DNA of 64,000 nt from Gynuella sp050296195 (GTDB lineage Bacteria > Pseudomonadota > Gammaproteobacteria > Pseudomonadales > Natronospirillaceae): assembly GCF_050296195.1 (NCBI RefSeq), contig NZ_JBNKRB010000067.1. One strand, 5' to 3'. Of the stretch, positions 25,973-35,926 are shown piece by piece (position 1 is the stretch's first letter; each line of letters opens with the position of its first letter). A program made the position numbers and the translations under genes. The notes beneath the pieces were generated by a model. It had not been told where the DNA came from, did no database searches, and saw nothing but the letters and a program-made list of their open reading frames with translations.

Positions 25973-26953
25973 ATGAACAGTAGCAAGACAAATATGCACG
26001 GCTTTACGCTGGTTGAAATTATGATTGCATTGACGTTGGGATTGATTTTAACGGCCGGTGTAATCGTAATGTTTACGGTTAATTCATCGACACAAAGAGT
26101 AGTGCAGGAAAATTCCCGTTTACAGGAAAATGCAAGATTCGCGCTCAACGAAATAATGTTGAAATTACGAATGGTGAATTTCAGTGGCTGTAACTCCAAT
26201 ATTGATTTTTCCAATACAAAAGAGTTTCTGAATACGGCTGATGTCAGTGCCAGTAAAGCCTTTTATAACGATATTGTTACCAATGGCATGATAAACGTTT
26301 ATAAAGATTCCACTGGTCTGCCGACAGCGCTCAGTTCGGACAGTGCTATTACTGAAGATATCAATGGTATTCAGTCTGACATGCTGGTGATTCGTGGAGT
26401 TGATGATCAGGGTGCTCAATTAGTGACTGCTCAAAATGGTGGTACTGATGGTGACATTCAAATAGCGAACACCGGTTATGTTGCAAAAGATGATACGTTG
26501 TTTTTGGCAGATTGTGAAAAAGCGGCGTTATTTCAAGCAGGAAATGTCAGTAACTCAGCAAGCACATCAACTATTTCTCTACGCCAAGCAATATCAAATA
26601 CCGATATTTTCTATGATGATGCAATCCTGTATCAGTATCAGGTTAATGTCTTCTATGTTGGTAAGTCTGATATAAAAAATTCCAAAGGACAGCCTATTCC
26701 AGCCCTTTATCAGAAAACCAACAGCGATAATCCTTTCGAACTTGCACAAGGTATCTCTGATCTTAATTTCAGTTTTGGCATTGATACTGATGATGATGGA
26801 AAGCCAAATAAATTCGTAGATGCGGGTGAGGTGAGTGCCTCAGAGTGGATAAATGTAACGGTTATCAAAGTACAGGTAACCGCAGTTCCGATTGAAGACA
26901 TTGGAATGACGACTGGACGGGTTTTCTTTGCCACAGTGAGCTTACGAAATTAG
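25973..26953 (+). CDS. pilW: Type IV pilus assembly protein PilW
   Basis: A 326-residue large minor pilin. The leader MNSSKTNMHG is followed by FTLVEIMIALTLGLILTAGVI with Glu at +5, then QRVVQENSRLQENARFALN, a PilW hallmark. The large C-terminal domain ends with PIEDIGMTTGRVFFATVSLRN. It lies between pilV and pilX in the tip-complex operon, with a spacing of nine to eleven bases on both sides. Confidence 0.9.
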   Translation: MNSSKTNMHGFTLVEIMIALTLGLILTAGVIVMFTVNSSTQRVVQENSRLQENARFALNEIMLKLRMVNFSGCNSNIDFSNTKEFLNTADVSASKAFYNDIVTNGMINVYKDSTGLPTALSSDSAITEDINGIQSDMLVIRGVDDQGAQLVTAQNGGTDGDIQIANTGYVAKDDTLFLADCEKAALFQAGNVSNSASTSTISLRQAISNTDIFYDDAILYQYQVNVFYVGKSDIKNSKGQPIPALYQKTNSDNPFELAQGISDLNFSFGIDTDDDGKPNKFVDAGEVSASEWINVTVIKVQVTAVPIEDIGMTTGRVFFATVSLRN

Positions 26954-26964
26954 GGGATGTAAAC

Positions 26965-27492
26965 ATGCGAAGATCTCAACGGGGTGTTGCCCTGTTAATT
27001 GCACTGATTTTTTTGGTTGTGCTGACGCTAATTGGTTTGACATCGATGCGGACAGCTTCGCTTGAAGAGAAAATGACTTCCAACCAAAAAGATTATTATC
27101 TGGCGTTTGAAGCAGCAGAACTGGCTTTGAGAGCTGCTGAGACTCAACTAGCAGGACTAACCAGTCTGAACAATTTTTCCGCTTCGCCTACAAATGGCTT
27201 GTATGCGTTTCATTCACTGAGTTCGAAAGTATGGACGACAGTCGACTGGAATAGTAATGCCATCAGTGTGACCGGGCTTGCCAAACAGACGACTGCCGAA
27301 GCCCCAAAATACATAATCGAATTTTTAACGACAATAACGAAACCGGTCGATGATTTGAATATGGACAATGATACAGACAATAAAGTGGTTGGAGCGACAT
27401 ACAATATTTTCAGAATTACCGCTCGTGGTAAAAGTGGACGTGGTGGTGTCGTATTTCTTCAGGAAAACTATGGTGTGAGGGGAGTAATATGA
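26965..27492 (+). CDS. pilX: Type IV pilus assembly protein PilX
   Basis: A 175-residue minor pilin. The leader MRRSQRG precedes VALLIALIFLVVLTLIGLTSM; as in other PilX proteins the +5 position is not Glu. TASLEEKMTSNQKDYYLAFEAAELALRAAE is the recognisable PilX/GspK-like segment. It overlaps pilY1 by four bases (ATGA), so the two are translationally coupled. Confidence 0.9.
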   Translation: MRRSQRGVALLIALIFLVVLTLIGLTSMRTASLEEKMTSNQKDYYLAFEAAELALRAAETQLAGLTSLNNFSASPTNGLYAFHSLSSKVWTTVDWNSNAISVTGLAKQTTAEAPKYIIEFLTTITKPVDDLNMDNDTDNKVVGATYNIFRITARGKSGRGGVVFLQENYGVRGVI

Positions 27493-30400
27493 AACGATTG
27501 TGGATACATGCATTATTGTTGTTATGGGCTTTTCCGGCTTATGCAGGTGAAGTTCTGCTCTCCGAAAATCCTTTGGAAGTACCTGTCGGTGTTGAGCCGA
27601 ATATCGTTTTTGTGATGGATGATTCCGGCAGTATGAGTTGGGATGCCATGACCCAGACTTATAGCGCCAGCGGGTTATTTATAAATAACCAGCCTGGCGA
27701 AACTAACATATCAGATGCTGGTAACATTGTTAATGCGACATATCCTAGTCGCTGGTGTTCAGGTGGCATTTGTACATGCCTGCCAAATAAAGGCTGGGGT
27801 GGCGGATATAGTTTGGTTGCTGCTTTTAATGGGATAAGAAGAGATGAATGCCGGGTTGCTGCTGCCAATTCATGGCGTTTTCGTAACTCTGATTTCAATC
27901 CCATGTATTATAACCCTTCTCGTACTTACGTTCCGTGGCCTGGACGTTCGGCATTTACATTTAATGGAGAACCAGTTCCTTATTCTGAGTTGATTGAAAA
28001 ATTTAAACAAAGCAAAGGCATTGCTGATAATGTCTTGGTTGGTTTGGATGATCCCTATAATCCAACGGAATGGATGGATCTGACTTCGGATAGCATTTTT
28101 TTGGATAATAACGGAAATCGTGAAAGCCCGAATGGCAATGAGTTGCGCTATTACGAGTGGCAAGATACTGATGGTGATGGTTATTTTGATAATTCAGATG
28201 CAATTACAGAAGTCAAAATTTCCACTCTGACGGCGACAGAAAAAGAAAACTTTCAAAACTGGTTTAACTTTTATCGCTCAAGAAAACTAGCTGCCAAGGG
28301 CGCGATTATGAAGGTCCTGGAAGATATGGCCAATGTCCGCGTTGGTTATACGGTGCTTAACAATTATTCCCGTGACAGTATGTCAGTCGCTAATATTAAT
28401 GGTAGCCCTCTTTCGGTGGGCAATAATAAGTACAAGCTGTTTTCACACATTGGCCAAACTAAGGCTGATGGTAGTACACCATTGAGACAGGCTCTATATG
28501 AAACAGGGCAGTACTTTAGTTGTTCATCGACCGATAACCGTTTTGGGAGTGGTGCCTGTCCTATATACACCGCCAATGATGGTGGCATGTGTCAGAAAAA
28601 CTATGTAGTTCTGCTGTCCGATGGAGAGTGGTCGGGAAAATTGTCCAAGAACTTTGGCAATGTAGATCAAACAGGACGTTTTGCAGGAGGCAGTTTTGCT
28701 GACGATCAGAGCAATAGACTAGCTGATCTGGCCATGTACTACTATCGCAATGATCTGCGCTCATCCTTGAGTGATAAAGTTTCCATATCAGACGTTGACT
28801 ATGATCGTAGTAATCTGAGTAAGAATAACCAGGACTATGTTATGCATCAGCATTTAAAAACTTATACCGTGGCGTTTGGGTTGCCATCAGGTGTGGATGA
28901 AAATGCGATTTATGACATGTATAAAAATAACGTAACTTCCTATTCCTGGGGAACCAACAAAGTTACCGATATGGTTCACGCTGCCTATAATGGCAGGGGG
29001 TTTTTCTATTCTTCCAATAACCCTGATGAGCTGACACGTAGTCTGAAAAATGCCTTTCTCAATATTCAAGGTGAGCAGAACGGTGCTTCAGGTATTTCTT
29101 TGAGTTCGCAATCAGTTAGCGAAGGAAAAGTGCGTTTGTTTCATGCAGTCTATACCGATGATTATACGGGTGAATTGGAAGGTATTCCCTATAAAGGTGA
29201 TGTTCTGGACGAGAGTGCCAAGTGGCGGGCATCTGATCAGCTTGAAGCTTTAATTGAAGATCCTCAACAGAAGCGTAATGTCTATACCTACAACCCTGAA
29301 TCCCATAAAGGGGTGGAGTTTGATTACGCTAATCTGACCCAGACTCAGAAAGACTATTTTGAAACGGGCGTGTCCAATATGACGCTTCCGGCTAGTTATA
29401 ATGGTAAAATTGGTGATGAGAGGGTTCGCTATATTACCGGTGATATCAGGAATGATGATCCGAACTACATCGGTAGCAATGAATCGGTAGGACAGTTACG
29501 AGACCGTAATGGTTATCTTGGCGATATTGTGAACTCGACACCAGTGTTCGTCGGTTCGCCAGCCTATTCAAAAAAACGTGATTTTGGGATGTTTCCGACT
29601 GGCAAATACAACACCCATTACAATTCGTACCGTAACCGGAAACCTATGCTTTATGTAGGAGCGAATGACGGTATGTTCCATGGTTTTGATGCGAGTACCG
29701 GCAATGAACAATTTGCCTATGTTCCAAATATTGCCATGCCAAAGCTCTACGAATATACCTTGCCCTCCTATAACCACCAATTCTATGTTGATGGCACTCC
29801 GGCTGTTAGCGAAGCTTATGTCGGAAACAGTTGGAAAACTATTTTGGTCAGTGGTTTAGGTGCCGGTGGAAAAGGTTATTTTGGCCTGGATGTCACAGAT
29901 CCCGATAATCTGAGTGAAAACAGCGTGTTGTGGGAGTTTCCGGACAAGTTGTCTGATCTGGACGTTGGTGGAAATCAATCCTGCCTTGGTTACAGCTTTA
30001 GTAAGCCCACAATCGTCATGACCAACCAGGATGGAGGCAATGGAGAAAAGCGCTGGGCCGCAATCTTCGGTAATGGTTATAACGCAGCTGAATGTGGTGG
30101 TACAGGAAAGCATGAGTCTGCTTTATTCGTAGTGTTTCTGGATGGTTATAGCGCCACCGGAGGATGGGGAGTGGAAGGTAATAACTATGTCATCATTCCA
30201 ACGGGCAATGATGAGTTCACCGTTGATATCGATACCGACAATGACGGTAACAAGGAACGGGTAACTTATTCCAACGGTCTGGGAGAGCCCAGAGCAGTGG
30301 ATACCAATGCCGATGGTGTTGTTGATTACATATATGCTGGTGACTATGCCGGAAATATGATGCGTTTTGACTTACGTGGAGATGTTAATCAGTGGTCATC

Positions 30401-31205
30401 AAAAACTCTGTTCAAAGCCAGTTACAACAGCGATCCGACCAGCACATCCGCGGGAACATGGCAGCCGGTTGTGAATCAACCCGTCGCCATTCGCAATGAT
30501 AAGGGGGGAATGGTTGTCATATTTTCTACTGGCAGCTGGATGAGTACTTCAGATGCGACTTCAAACGATATTCAGTCTTTGTATGGTGTTTGGGATACGC
30601 TTAATGACTCAGATTATCAAACTATTTTGACACCTCGTAGTCTTCAAGCGCAGCAACTGAGCAATCACGCCGATAGCATTAGTAACCGGCAGTACCGGAC
30701 AGTCACAGACAAGTCTCTTGATTATTCGACGAACGGATATATGGGGTGGAAGATTGACTTCGACTTATGCCCATCGGCGACAGCTTGTGCTAAGGAAGAT
30801 AAGGGGGAGCGAATTATTCGAAGAATGGTACTGGTGGATGAAACCTTATTTGGCGTTACAACGATTCCTTCTGCAAATGTTATGTGTTCTACCGGAAATG
30901 GTGGTTGGCTGTTTGCGTTTAAAGCGTTGACAGGCGGCGAATCTCCGATAGGAACGGTTTTTGATATGAACGAAGATCAAAAATACGATGACAAAGACCA
31001 AAATAACAACCAGCAAAATGCTGCCATGACAACAGCGGGTTATGGAAACAGCGGTTCATCTTCGGACATATTGATTTATTTCAATGAAAACGGCGCCAAT
31101 ATTGGAACCCAGAATAAGGGCGAGCCAGCCAGCATTGGTGTGAATATCGGTCTTAGCGGTTTGACCGGAGAATTGTCCTGGAAAGAACTGGTGTCTGATA
31201 ACTAA
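27489..31205 (+). CDS. pilY1: Type IV pilus tip adhesin PilY1
   Basis: A 1238-residue secreted protein with a signal peptide (cleavage near residue 19). The N-terminal half contains a vWA-like region with a MIDAS-type DDSGS at residues 44-48 and several cysteines (CSGGICTC). The C-terminal half is the PilY1 beta-propeller. It carries two EF-hand-like acidic loops, one from D913 (DIDTDNDG) and one from D938 (DTNADGVVD), which in Pseudomonas PilY1 bind calcium and control retraction. An RGD tripeptide occurs at 963-965, right after the second loop. It sits in the minor pilin operon and probably caps the pilus as adhesin and mechanosensor. Confidence 0.94.
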   Translation: MKRLWIHALLLLWAFPAYAGEVLLSENPLEVPVGVEPNIVFVMDDSGSMSWDAMTQTYSASGLFINNQPGETNISDAGNIVNATYPSRWCSGGICTCLPNKGWGGGYSLVAAFNGIRRDECRVAAANSWRFRNSDFNPMYYNPSRTYVPWPGRSAFTFNGEPVPYSELIEKFKQSKGIADNVLVGLDDPYNPTEWMDLTSDSIFLDNNGNRESPNGNELRYYEWQDTDGDGYFDNSDAITEVKISTLTATEKENFQNWFNFYRSRKLAAKGAIMKVLEDMANVRVGYTVLNNYSRDSMSVANINGSPLSVGNNKYKLFSHIGQTKADGSTPLRQALYETGQYFSCSSTDNRFGSGACPIYTANDGGMCQKNYVVLLSDGEWSGKLSKNFGNVDQTGRFAGGSFADDQSNRLADLAMYYYRNDLRSSLSDKVSISDVDYDRSNLSKNNQDYVMHQHLKTYTVAFGLPSGVDENAIYDMYKNNVTSYSWGTNKVTDMVHAAYNGRGFFYSSNNPDELTRSLKNAFLNIQGEQNGASGISLSSQSVSEGKVRLFHAVYTDDYTGELEGIPYKGDVLDESAKWRASDQLEALIEDPQQKRNVYTYNPESHKGVEFDYANLTQTQKDYFETGVSNMTLPASYNGKIGDERVRYITGDIRNDDPNYIGSNESVGQLRDRNGYLGDIVNSTPVFVGSPAYSKKRDFGMFPTGKYNTHYNSYRNRKPMLYVGANDGMFHGFDASTGNEQFAYVPNIAMPKLYEYTLPSYNHQFYVDGTPAVSEAYVGNSWKTILVSGLGAGGKGYFGLDVTDPDNLSENSVLWEFPDKLSDLDVGGNQSCLGYSFSKPTIVMTNQDGGNGEKRWAAIFGNGYNAAECGGTGKHESALFVVFLDGYSATGGWGVEGNNYVIIPTGNDEFTVDIDTDNDGNKERVTYSNGLGEPRAVDTNADGVVDYIYAGDYAGNMMRFDLRGDVNQWSSKTLFKASYNSDPTSTSAGTWQPVVNQPVAIRNDKGGMVVIFSTGSWMSTSDATSNDIQSLYGVWDTLNDSDYQTILTPRSLQAQQLSNHADSISNRQYRTVTDKSLDYSTNGYMGWKIDFDLCPSATACAKEDKGERIIRRMVLVDETLFGVTTIPSANVMCSTGNGGWLFAFKALTGGESPIGTVFDMNEDQKYDDKDQNNNQQNAAMTTAGYGNSGSSSDILIYFNENGANIGTQNKGEPASIGVNIGLSGLTGELSWKELVSDN

Positions 31206-31552
31206 TGACTAAGAGGCAAATGAATATGTTTGGTTTTTTCCTGAAGTCTGTGACTATGTTCTGGGTCTTGTGTCTGAGTATCAATGCTTTTTCTGCAGGC
31301 GTAATACCAGAAGGATACCCGGAGAGTGGTCAAGCAGTCAGAATCATGAGTATTGATACGGTTAACTATACGCTGGAAACCAGTGGTTATATTTTCAAAG
31401 TGAGCCGGAATGTATATGTCCGCTCAAAGGACGGTAAAAAGAAGTATTTGAGCGAGATCAATCGCAGAGCCACAGCTGTAATCGTGGTAGACGACAAGCA
31501 ACAGGTAACCCAGATATGGGAAATGCCAGATAGTTTATTCAAGGATTACTAA
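31205..31552 (+). CDS. pilY2: PilY2-like small secreted protein
   Basis: A 115-residue protein, the same length as I recall for Pseudomonas PilY2, with an N-terminal signal peptide (cleavage near residue 31) and a small beta-rich domain (AVRIMSIDTVNYTLETSGYIFKV, then ATAVIVVDDKQQVTQIWEMP). Its ATG overlaps the pilY1 stop by one base; ATGs at 31220 and 31226 are alternatives. The identification rests mainly on position between pilY1 and pilE. Its role in pilus biogenesis is poorly defined. Confidence 0.7.
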   Translation: MTKRQMNMFGFFLKSVTMFWVLCLSINAFSAGVIPEGYPESGQAVRIMSIDTVNYTLETSGYIFKVSRNVYVRSKDGKKKYLSEINRRATAVIVVDDKQQVTQIWEMPDSLFKDY

Positions 31553-31554
31553 CG

Positions 31555-32034
31555 ATGAGATATGTAAACAGAGGCTTTACTTTGATTGAAGTTATGATTG
31601 TCGTTGCAATTATTGCGATTCTAGCGGCAATAGCAGTTCCTTCGTATCGTCACTATGTTGTGAAAACCTATCGCTCAGATTGTCAGATGGCGCTTGAAGG
31701 ATTGGCAAATGCGATGGAGAGACATTACACCACGTCAGTACCTTCAACGTATGCGGGGGCCGCAAAAAATGGTGATACTGGTGCGCCAACGATTTTTGCA
31801 TCTCAGGCTCCCGTCGATGGTGCAAACAAGCAATGTAATTTAAGCATTGAGCAGGCAAATGCCTCAACATACACGTTGTCAGCTGTACCAATTAATAATC
31901 CATCATCAGGACAAGTCAGCGTCTTGGTGGGGGATGGGGTATCGACATTGAATTCCCAGGGCGTGCGTTGTTGGTATAAGGGTGATTCGGCTTATTCGGC
32001 GACCACATCCACTGTTTGTTCAAACTGGAAATAA
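31555..32034 (+). CDS. pilE: Type IV pilus minor pilin PilE
   Basis: A 159-residue pilin-like protein. The short leader MRYVNRG precedes FTLIEVMIVVAIIAILAAIA, a classical type IVa N-terminus with Glu at +5. SYRHYVVKTYRSDCQMALEGLANAMERHYTT matches the PilE/ComP-like minor pilins, with cysteines for the D-region disulfide. It is the last gene of the operon, two bases after pilY2. It is not the major pilin PilA by position and context. Confidence 0.9.
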   Translation: MRYVNRGFTLIEVMIVVAIIAILAAIAVPSYRHYVVKTYRSDCQMALEGLANAMERHYTTSVPSTYAGAAKNGDTGAPTIFASQAPVDGANKQCNLSIEQANASTYTLSAVPINNPSSGQVSVLVGDGVSTLNSQGVRCWYKGDSAYSATTSTVCSNWK

Positions 32035-32044
32035 GGAGTCCGTT

Positions 32045-32070
32045 AACCTGGCATAATCATGTGCCAGGTT
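32045..32070. terminator. Hairpin between pilE and fimT
   Basis: AACCTGGCA (32045-32053) and TGCCAGGTT (32062-32070) form a nine-base-pair stem between the convergent pilE and fimT genes. There is only a weak T-rich tail in either direction, so it is a possible bidirectional terminator. Confidence 0.5.
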
Positions 32071-32112
32071 AATCAAACTGAAACCCATCCAGTATTTTGA
32101 CGTTGAAGAACT

Positions 32113-32667
32113 TCAGCAACGAATCGATCTTGATGATGACTGTCCATCCAAATGTTGATCTCTATCTTTGTCAATACCGGTCCACATCCTTCCCTGACGA
32201 TTTATAATGACACCATAGGCTGGTACAAATGCTCTGCTGGAACAGATTGAAAATGTACCATTTTGGTTGGCTTTATGTGTGGTTCCGGTTGGATCGTATT
32301 GTAATGCATTGCTGTTTTTGACGGGGTTCCATAACAATGTCACTTCCGGTAATGGATCATATTGTGAAACCATCGTGTCTTCCGGATCAAACACCCGATT
32401 CGCATTCTGATCATAGAAGATGGAATATCCTTTGCTCCATAAGTCGGTACATTTGCCCTGAAACAGTGGGCACATAGTTACGGTTGTATTATTAAAAACG
32501 GCGCTTTCTCTGGCTGTTTGTATCTGATTTTGCAGAATAAACAGAGCTGATTTGACTTTGTTGGTTTCTAAAAGTGTCGAAAATGCAGGCATTGCAACTG
32601 CTACCAGTATGCCTGCAACCGCGATGACCAGCATGAGTTCAATTACCGAAAATCCTTTTCCTTTCAT
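32113..32667 (-). CDS. fimT: FimT-like pseudopilin (GspH family)
   Basis: A 184-residue pseudopilin on the strand opposite to the pilin operon, downstream of pilR. The very short leader MKGKG precedes FSVIELMLVIAVAGILVAVAM with Glu at +5, and the body has the GspH-domain pattern (QIQTARESAVFNNTTVTMCP). In some gammaproteobacteria FimT binds DNA for natural transformation; the C-terminus here ends SSSRSIRC, with two arginines, but a DNA-binding role is only inference. The name rests on its place beside fimU and pilR. Confidence 0.75.
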   Translation of the reverse strand: MKGKGFSVIELMLVIAVAGILVAVAMPAFSTLLETNKVKSALFILQNQIQTARESAVFNNTTVTMCPLFQGKCTDLWSKGYSIFYDQNANRVFDPEDTMVSQYDPLPEVTLLWNPVKNSNALQYDPTGTTHKANQNGTFSICSSRAFVPAYGVIINRQGRMWTGIDKDRDQHLDGQSSSRSIRC

Positions 32668-32787
32668 GACAATATCCCTTTTTAATTTTTATCTGCCCGG
32701 AATACTGTCTTTACTTCTTATCGATCTCAATCAATGTTTTTAAAGTAGCGTGATTCTATACCCATGGTTTACTAAAACGATACTTCG

Positions 32788-34164
32788 TCATTCGAGCCCC
32801 AGTTTTTTAAGCTTATACCTCATAGCTCTGAAGGTGATTCCCAGATTTTTGGCTGCAGCAGTTTTATTCCAACGTGTTGCCTCCAGAGCATCAGTTATAA
32901 CCTTTCTTTCGATTGACTCGAGATAATCCTCAAGATTGCTGCCAGCTTCGTATTCGGGCGTCTCCAATGTGCCCAGGTGGCTGCCTGAACTTGCTGAGTT
33001 AGAAGAATCACTCCGCCGCAGGGCCAGATCTTTAGGCTCAATTTTGACGCCGTCTGACATGGCGAAAGCACGCTCCAGGATATTCTCCAGCTCTCGAATA
33101 TTACCGGGAAAATCGTATATCTGCAGTGCTTCCTGAGCGCTTCTGCTCAGTTCTCTAGGGCGGACTCCATATGATGTGGCCAGTTTTTCGAGATAGTGAT
33201 GGGCCAAAAGAGGAATGTCTTCAAATCTTTCCCGCAGCGGTGGAATATCCAATTGGATAACATTGATTCGATAAAACAGATCCTGACGGAAGTTCTGATC
33301 TTCTACTTCATCCAGCAGGTTTTTATGACTGGCGCTGAGTATTCTAACATTAACCGGCAATTCCTTTTGTGATCCTACCGGGCGGATGGATTTTTCCTGA
33401 ATTGCGCGTAATAACTTCACCTGCATGTTAAGAGGGAGATCGGCGACTTCATCCAGAAATAACGTGCCTCCGTTCGCTGCCTGGAAAAATCCCTCTTTGT
33501 CAGCAATGGCCCCAGTAAAGCTGCCTTTTTTGTGACCAAAAAACTCACTTTCCATCAATTCCGATGGAATGGCACCGCAGTTCACAGCAATAAATGGTTG
33601 CTCGGCTCGTGGTCCCTGGTTGTGAATATAGCGAGCAATGAGTTCTTTTCCCGTGCCAGACTCTCCGTTGATAAACACCGCAGCCTGACTGCGAGCCAAT
33701 TTTTCAGAATTTTCCAAAAGCTCTAAAAAAGGCTCAGATTTGCCGATGAGATTACTTTGCCGGCTTGTTTCCTGCTCAGGCATACGGATCCGATTTGCCA
33801 GCTTAAGCGCAGAATGTACTAGATCTCTGAGTTGTTGCAGATCTACAGGTTTGGAGACAAAGTCAAATGCTCCTCGTTTTAGTGCGTCAATTGCGGAATC
33901 CATCGTGCCATGGGCAGAGATCACTGCAACTGGAATATTACTGTATTTTTGCTGTATTGTTTCCACCAGATCCAGGCCATTTCCATCTGGCAGATTCATA
34001 TCTGTCAGACAGATATGGATCTCTTTTTCCGCGAGTAATTTTTGTGCTTGTGCCAGAGTGGTTGCAGCAATTGTTCCCAGCCCCATACGACCAAGGGTAA
34101 TTTCCAGAAGTTCAACAATGTCCGGTTCGTCGTCTATGATTAGTGCGGTTGCCAAGGTATCCAT
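32788..34164 (-). CDS. pilR: Sigma-54-dependent response regulator PilR
   Basis: A 458-residue NtrC-type activator with three domains: a receiver with the phosphorylated aspartate D55 (LTDMNLPDG), an AAA+ domain with Walker A GESGTGKE, the sigma-54 contact loop GSFTGA and Walker B GGTLFLDEV, and a C-terminal Fis-type helix-turn-helix (ITDALEATRWNKTAAAKNLGITFRAMRYKL). In Pseudomonas it activates pilA. It follows pilS by four bases. Its target promoter is not in this window. Confidence 0.94.
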   Translation of the reverse strand: MDTLATALIIDDEPDIVELLEITLGRMGLGTIAATTLAQAQKLLAEKEIHICLTDMNLPDGNGLDLVETIQQKYSNIPVAVISAHGTMDSAIDALKRGAFDFVSKPVDLQQLRDLVHSALKLANRIRMPEQETSRQSNLIGKSEPFLELLENSEKLARSQAAVFINGESGTGKELIARYIHNQGPRAEQPFIAVNCGAIPSELMESEFFGHKKGSFTGAIADKEGFFQAANGGTLFLDEVADLPLNMQVKLLRAIQEKSIRPVGSQKELPVNVRILSASHKNLLDEVEDQNFRQDLFYRINVIQLDIPPLRERFEDIPLLAHHYLEKLATSYGVRPRELSRSAQEALQIYDFPGNIRELENILERAFAMSDGVKIEPKDLALRRSDSSNSASSGSHLGTLETPEYEAGSNLEDYLESIERKVITDALEATRWNKTAAAKNLGITFRAMRYKLKKLGLE

Positions 34165-34168
34165 AGTA

Positions 34169-35785
34169 TCATTCCATATATGTCAAACGGTTTGGGTGAG
34201 AAAATAATATCCTAAAACAGCATCCAATTGTTGCTGATGAACCTTGTTCTGGTGGTTCTGCCAGCATGATTTGAGACTGATTTGTTTCACAAAGTTCCTT
34301 CGTAAGAAACAAGCCCAGTCCGGTACCTGTTTTTTCGGTGGTGAAGAAAGGTTCAAACAATTTATCGCGGTTTTCTGCTGAAATGCCCGGGCCGAAATCG
34401 ATAACGTCGAGATATGGCTGGTTGTTGGCATTCAGTATGCCGGCCACAATTTCAACTTCACAGCGCTCTCCAGCCATTTCACTATACCTAAGACCATTAC
34501 TGATCAGATTGGTCAATACCTGTTGTAGATGTGAAGGATCAAACTTGATCATCAGATCGTCAGCAACGCGCGTTTCGATTTTGGCATCTTTATGGGCTTC
34601 CTGAAAAATAACCAGAAAATCCATTAGCCAATCCTTTAAGCTAATAATTTCAGCATTGGATTCAGCACGACGCGACAACTGAAGAATGTTTTCGATAATC
34701 GTGTTCATCCGCTGAGAGTGATTCTTGATGATTTGAATCATGCGGGCATCGGTCTGATCAATATTCGGCGACTCTTCCAGTAGCTGTGCTGCATGACTGA
34801 TTGCTCCCAGTGGATTGCGAATTTCATGGGCAATACTGGCGGTAAAACGCCCCAAAGAAGCAAGCTTTAGCTGTTGGGCCTGCTGAGCGGTTTTACTGGT
34901 GTCTTCCATAAATATGATAACGTCGGAATCTTTATTATTCTGCAGTGATGTGAAGTTCACAAAGACTTCGGGCATTTTGGGGTGAATTTTTATGATATGC
35001 GAAGCGATATGCTCCTGTTTCAGCCATTGTTGCAACAGTTCACATATTACGGGCGGTAACTTTTGGTTTTGGATGGATTTTGTTTCTGAGTCGGTAATCA
35101 AGCGTGCCGCGGCCTGATTGCTGGTATGAATGACTCCTTTAATTGAGCTCACTATGATGCCTGTGTGCATCCGCTGTAGGATAAGCTGGTTAGTAGCCTC
35201 AAGACTCAGTATGTTTTCTGCCTGGATTTCCGCCAGTTGCTCACTGGAACGGGTGCGGCTCATTAGATACTGAATGACGATTGTAGTAGCGAAAAACGCT
35301 AATCCGAGAAAGGCTGCCTGTTGTGGATTGTTCGGTGTAATGCCCGACAACAGTTCTGTATAGACCACCGAAGAGGTTGCGAAGGCTGCCAATAACAGGC
35401 TGTTTCTGAATGACAGAAACAATGTTCCCACCGCGACGCTGACAATAATGAGGTTGCCCAGGCCACTGGTGACACCACCAATGGTTTTCAGGGCCAATGT
35501 CAGTAGCATGATATCGGTTATCATAATTGCCAGGACAGACGTTTGACTGAGTAGCTGTTTGACTGTGATGGTGATGGCAATCGCACAGAGGACCAGATAA
35601 AAGCCCAGGCTGACAATTATCGTTTCTCGGGCATTGTCGATGGAAAAGCTAAACGACAGCCATCCGAGTTGTATCATCAGAAAAAGCAGGCTGGCGAGAG
35701 CAATGCGGTAGAGATTGAAAAAGCTCATCAGCACGTTCTGACGGCGCCTGCTAAGGTTGGTAATGCTGACGGTTTGATTTTCCAT
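34169..35785 (-). CDS. pilS: Sensor histidine kinase PilS
   Basis: A 538-residue membrane kinase partnered with PilR. Six hydrophobic segments occupy about residues 25-180, followed by a PAS-like linker (residues about 190-300). The phosphorylated histidine is H320 in SIAHEIRNPLGAISH. N and G boxes follow as NLISNGLRYS, DFGPGIS and GTGLGLFLTKEL. In Pseudomonas PilS senses pilin levels in the membrane. It is divergent from nadE. Confidence 0.92.
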   Translation of the reverse strand: MENQTVSITNLSRRRQNVLMSFFNLYRIALASLLFLMIQLGWLSFSFSIDNARETIIVSLGFYLVLCAIAITITVKQLLSQTSVLAIMITDIMLLTLALKTIGGVTSGLGNLIIVSVAVGTLFLSFRNSLLLAAFATSSVVYTELLSGITPNNPQQAAFLGLAFFATTIVIQYLMSRTRSSEQLAEIQAENILSLEATNQLILQRMHTGIIVSSIKGVIHTSNQAAARLITDSETKSIQNQKLPPVICELLQQWLKQEHIASHIIKIHPKMPEVFVNFTSLQNNKDSDVIIFMEDTSKTAQQAQQLKLASLGRFTASIAHEIRNPLGAISHAAQLLEESPNIDQTDARMIQIIKNHSQRMNTIIENILQLSRRAESNAEIISLKDWLMDFLVIFQEAHKDAKIETRVADDLMIKFDPSHLQQVLTNLISNGLRYSEMAGERCEVEIVAGILNANNQPYLDVIDFGPGISAENRDKLFEPFFTTEKTGTGLGLFLTKELCETNQSQIMLAEPPEQGSSATIGCCFRILFSHPNRLTYME

Positions 35786-35926
35786 TGAATGATTTATTGC
35801 TGCAGGTTATGCAGTCCCTTATTTTTTAAGTCAGTATAAAGCCAACATCAGGTTGTATTCCATTCGAATATCGTTGCAATCTGAGTGCCTTTGCGCAGAA
35901 TACGGACTTGGTTTATTTGGAGTGGT

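Noticed and set aside
32788..34164. GSFTGA instead of GAFTGA in PilR as a defect
   Set aside because: The Ala to Ser change at this position is a tolerated variant among sigma-54 activators; the rest of the ATPase is intact.
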